In this document: one piece after another, positions 6,341-8,196 of the stretch | Numbering within the stretch: position 1 is the stretch's first letter | Layout: every line of letters starts with the position of its first letter | DNA from: an uncultured Collinsella sp. | GTDB lineage: Bacteria > Actinomycetota > Coriobacteriia > Coriobacteriales > Coriobacteriaceae | Length of the DNA stretch: 8,196 nucleotides | NCBI GenBank assembly: GCA_934650975.1 | Contig: CAKUFW010000084.1 | Coordinates: 1-8,196, forward strand | Direction of reading: 5' to 3' | The notes under the pieces: generated by a model | Databases searched by the model: none | The model's input: the letters and a program-made list of their open reading frames with translations, nothing else | Told to the model about the DNA's origin: nothing | Program-made: the position numbers and the translations under genes

Positions 6341-6522
6341 GGGTTCTCGCTTTCTATGTTATGGGGCGCCCCGCGATGGGGCCTTAATCTACGTGAGCTG
6401 TCCCACGATAGCGCAGGAACGGCGCGGTGTGGAGCGTGTTTGCCCAGTTCAAAAAGAATGCGGATGCCGAGCGGGAGAACAGCGCGGGTTACAGGCGGAC
6501 GTGTACGGCGGCCGAAAGCGGT

Positions 6523-7410
6523 CTATGGACGGCTCGAAGAGACCGGCTCCCATGCAATAAACGCCCAACGGACCTTGCGGACGTGGTCGAGCATGTAGCG
6601 CCCCTGCGGCACCCCTTTGGACCCCGGCTCGCCGGCATGGGGGTTCTCAATCATATGTTGAGCGACGTAGTCGCGCAGACGGTCGATCTTATCCTCGTTA
6701 CCGTGCTCGAGCATGCGGGAGAAGTCCGCCACGCCCGCCTCAAGGCTATCGAAGGTATCGCGACGAGGCGATTCAAAGTATGTAACCTGCGGCAGGGCAC
6801 CCATCTGAATGAGAATGTTAAAGGCATACACAAAGCCATTACTGCAGGTAACCGAGGCGCCGATGGCGTTCATCAGGTGCAGGTCATAGCGCGGGCTAGA
6901 GTTAGCGACCATCGTGACGGCACAACGCCGACGAGCCGTTCGATCAAGCTTGGTAAGCGCACCTTTTAGGTTGGTCGTGGTGACAGAGCGACTGGCAAAG
7001 GCAACATCTACCGCTTTCGCGACCGGTCCAACCAAATCCCAGTCATCATCCCAAGCAAGCTCAAGCGGTGTAATGCGATTCTCGAGTCCATAGTAATCAA
7101 TGCCAGCATCAAGCGTGCCCAACATAGCAGGGGAAAAGTCAGCAGCAATCACAGGATGTCCAGCCTGAGCAAGCGGAATAGCAATCGACCCAGCCCCACA
7201 CCCCATATCCAGCACGGATTCACCAGGCTTTAACGCCAACAGCTTCATAAAGTCCCGGGCATACGGGGCAGTTTCCAACGGCCGAAAATGCCGAGCCCGC
7301 TTATCCCACTCAAAAGAATCATCAGCCCGCCGCCGACCAGCCTGCAAGCGCATCCATTCGCCATTCCAATCAGCAGAAAGAAGCTCAGAACGAATCAAAT
7401 CATCAGCCAC
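6523..7410 (-). CDS. Class I SAM-dependent methyltransferase, substrate unknown
   Basis: This 295-residue protein carries the Rossmann-fold SAM site: motif I VLDMGCGAG (66-74), and the acidic residue after strand 2 in AADFSPAML (Asp91). The DFSPAML segment is typical of small-molecule or protein methyltransferases of the UbiE/COQ5-like fold. The N-terminal 55 residues hold WDKRARHF, also common in that group. I cannot name a substrate; nothing in the C-terminal half (160-295) is diagnostic. The start is GTG (7408-7410) with AGGGGGA (7417-7423) 6 nt upstream. An ATG inside this spacer (7415-7417) opens only a four-codon frame, ATG-GCC-CGT-GGC-TGA, across the GTG. A terminator sits immediately upstream, so expression must pass it. 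The stop is TAG at 6523-6525. The neighbour yhbY lies downstream on the same strand. Confidence 0.85.
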   Translation of the reverse strand: MADDLIRSELLSADWNGEWMRLQAGRRRADDSFEWDKRARHFRPLETAPYARDFMKLLALKPGESVLDMGCGAGSIAIPLAQAGHPVIAADFSPAMLGTLDAGIDYYGLENRITPLELAWDDDWDLVGPVAKAVDVAFASRSVTTTNLKGALTKLDRTARRRCAVTMVANSSPRYDLHLMNAIGASVTCSNGFVYAFNILIQMGALPQVTYFESPRRDTFDSLEAGVADFSRMLEHGNEDKIDRLRDYVAQHMIENPHAGEPGSKGVPQGRYMLDHVRKVRWAFIAWEPVSSSRP

Positions 7411-7429
7411 GGGCCATCCCCCTCACAAC

Positions 7430-7461
7430 AAAAAAGCGGCCCCTCCCAAAAGAAGAGCCGC
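7430..7461 (-). terminator. Intrinsic terminator or attenuator just before the methyltransferase
   Basis: On the - strand the 26 nt from 7461 to 7436 fold as a 10-bp stem (GCGGCUCUUC with GAGGGGCCGC, two G-U pairs) followed by six U (7435-7430). Only 6 nt separate the U-tract from the Shine-Dalgarno of the methyltransferase. It could simply end the UPF0210 transcript, but its position leaves no room for another promoter before the methyltransferase, so it may regulate that gene by attenuation. Confidence 0.85.
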
Positions 7462-7467
7462 AACCAG

Positions 7468-7476
7468 CATATATCA
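7468..7476 (-). promoter_or_regulatory. Candidate extended -10 upstream of the methyltransferase terminator
   Basis: On the - strand TGATATATG gives a TG-N extended -10 (TATATG, 7473-7468). No -35 is visible at 16-18 nt. Initiation near 7461 would put the transcript start at the base of the terminator hairpin. Weak evidence. Confidence 0.25.
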
Positions 7477-7501
7477 GAAAGAACCGATCCAACGCCAAAC
7501 C

Positions 7502-7540
7502 GCCCTTACAACCAAGGAGGGCAGAAGCGAAGCGACTGCC
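7502..7540 (-). other. Two mutually exclusive small hairpins
   Basis: GGCAG (7520-7524) pairs with CTGCC (7536-7540), while the same GGGC bases (7519-7522) can instead pair with GCCC (7502-7505), helped by TT/AA next to it. The two helices cannot coexist. They lie between the long palindrome and the terminator at 7430-7461, in the path of any - strand transcript coming from UPF0210. Short stems, found by eye. Confidence 0.35.
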
Positions 7541-7574
7541 AAAGGGACAGAACCCAACCGAGGTCCCGATGTGC

Positions 7575-7710
7575 GGGGGCCCCGGGGAGGGCAAATATAT
7601 AAGGTCGATCGCGAGTTCCGCACGAGCCGGAGAGCACTTAATGTGCTCTCCGTGCGAGTCAGGACTGTCCGAGCAGGCGACCTTATATATTTGCCCTCCC
7701 TGGGGCTCCT
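7575..7710. repeat. Long palindromic element with 33-bp stem and inner hairpin
   Basis: Positions 7575-7607 pair with 7678-7710 without a gap: 30 Watson-Crick pairs and three G-U pairs (7575/7710, 7578/7707, 7584/7701) when read as + strand RNA. On the - strand these three become A-C mismatches, so the fold is better as + strand RNA. Each arm has a G/C-rich outer part and an inner part AGGGCAAATATATAAGG. The centre holds another hairpin: CGCAC (7619-7623) with GTGCG (7652-7656), a 5-nt bulge, then GGAGAGCAC (7629-7637) with GTGCTCTCC (7643-7651) around the loop TTAAT. No open frame, U-tract or obvious target duplication is seen. It ends 15 nt after the UPF0210 stop codon. It could be a MITE-like or other dispersed palindrome, or a hairpin RNA gene. 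Confidence 0.85.
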
Positions 7711-7725
7711 CGCCAGTCCCCTCAG

Positions 7726-8196
7726 CTAGTTCTTCAGCGAGTTCAGCGGCGCCGGGAATCGACCGCCACGATGGGCAAGTACGGTGCCGGCGTTGGGGTT
7801 CACCGGCATGATGGGTGCTCGGCCGAACAGGCCGCCGTACTCGACGCAGTCGCCCACGCCCTTGCCGATGGCAGGGATCACGCGGACTGCTGTGGTCTTG
7901 TTGTTGATGACGCCGATAGCCATCTCGTCGGCGATAATGCCGGCGATGGTCTCGACCGGGGTGTCACCGGGGATGGCAATCATGTCAAGGCCGACGGAGC
8001 ACACGCAGGTCATGGCCTCGAGCTTCTCGAGCGAGAGCGCACCGGCCTCGACGGCGGCGATCATGCCGGCGTCCTCGGACACGGGGATAAAGGCGCCCGA
8101 GAGACCGCCCACGCTGGAACTGGCCATGACGCCGCCCTTCTTGACGGCATCGTTGAGCATGGCGAGTGCGCAGGTCGTGCCCGGGCCGCCGCAGGT
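7726..8196 (-). CDS. UPF0210/PFL-family protein, C-terminal 156 residues (5' partial)
   Basis: The frame runs to the right edge of the window without a start, so the N-terminal two thirds lie outside; full UPF0210 proteins are about 450 residues. The segment starts [14 protein letters not shown], continues with [21 protein letters not shown] and [17 protein letters not shown], and ends [14 protein letters not shown], which I recognise as the conserved C-terminus of this family. The first ATG seen (8158-8160) is internal. Biochemical function is unknown; a pneumococcal member has a solved structure, and family genes usually follow a small ACT-domain gene, which here would lie to the right, outside the window. 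The stop is TAG at 7726-7728, followed by the long palindromic element. The nearest clear - strand terminator is about 290 nt downstream, at 7430-7461. Confidence 0.92.
   Translation of the reverse strand, partial: TCGGPGTTCALAMLNDAVKKGGVMASSSVGGLSGAFIPVSEDAGMIAAVEAGALSLEKLEAMTCVCSVGLDMIAIPGDTPVETIAGIIADEMAIGVINNKTTAVRVIPAIGKGVGDCVEYGGLFGRAPIMPVNPNAGTVLAHRGGRFPAPLNSLKN

Noticed and set aside
5975..6598. 207-codon + strand frame over yhbY
   Set aside because: Antisense shadow of yhbY that runs on through intergenic DNA; no family resemblance.
6427..6969. 180-codon + strand frame over the methyltransferase 3' half
   Set aside because: Shadow of a gene with clear SAM-binding motifs on the other strand.
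7403..7594. 63-codon - strand frame ending at the methyltransferase start
   Set aside because: Runs through the terminator hairpin and part of the long palindrome; its sequence is low-complexity and ends in the four-codon overlap with the GTG start.
7575..7710. CRISPR repeat pair, retron msr/msd or intrinsic terminator as explanation for the palindrome
   Set aside because: Only one inverted pair with no direct repeats, no reverse transcriptase or cas gene nearby, and no U-tract after either arm.

Overview
The window looks like chromosome of a moderately GC-rich Actinomycetota gut bacterium of the Coriobacteriia, most likely Collinsella or a close relative. This rests on the protein character (UPF0210/PFL protein, large STAND-ATPase/BTAD regulator, GlmM, NagB and IIA-Glc of Gram-positive type), on GC-rich codon third positions, and on the mixed use of ATG and GTG starts. 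The genus is an inference. No tRNA, rRNA, CRISPR array, transposase or integrase was found.

Left part (1-2586, + strand), amino-sugar and PTS block. It holds the 3' two thirds of glmM (phosphoglucosamine mutase; the N-terminus lies left of the window), a free-standing IIA-Glc PTS protein (crr-like), a 271-nt gap that could be transcribed as a strongly structured leader, then nagB (glucosamine-6-phosphate deaminase) and a clear intrinsic terminator. GlmM commits glucosamine-6-P to cell-wall precursors, while NagB drains the same pool into glycolysis. The IIA protein would donate phosphate to sugar permeases encoded elsewhere.

Middle (2587-5971). A 385-nt non-coding region is rich in palindromes: a candidate promoter with an overlapping inverted repeat, a possible leaderless 13-codon ORF and a nested hairpin. 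It precedes a 999-residue regulator with an N-terminal MalT/STAND-type ATPase, a long helical middle, and a C-terminal winged helix plus BTAD. This order is the reverse of classical large SARP regulators.

Right part (5970-8196, - strand). Reading leftwards from the right edge there are: the C-terminal 156 residues of a UPF0210/PFL-family protein; a roughly 136-nt palindromic element with a 33-bp stem; two mutually exclusive small hairpins; an intrinsic terminator only 6 nt from the Shine-Dalgarno of the next gene; a class I SAM-dependent methyltransferase; yhbY (CRM-domain ribosome-assembly protein); and a terminator whose U-tract overlaps the stop codon of the convergent regulator gene.

The best candidates for something undescribed are the long palindromic element at 7575-7710, the terminator that seems to gate the methyltransferase, and the structured leader of nagB. 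All three are sequence-level inferences without any database search.
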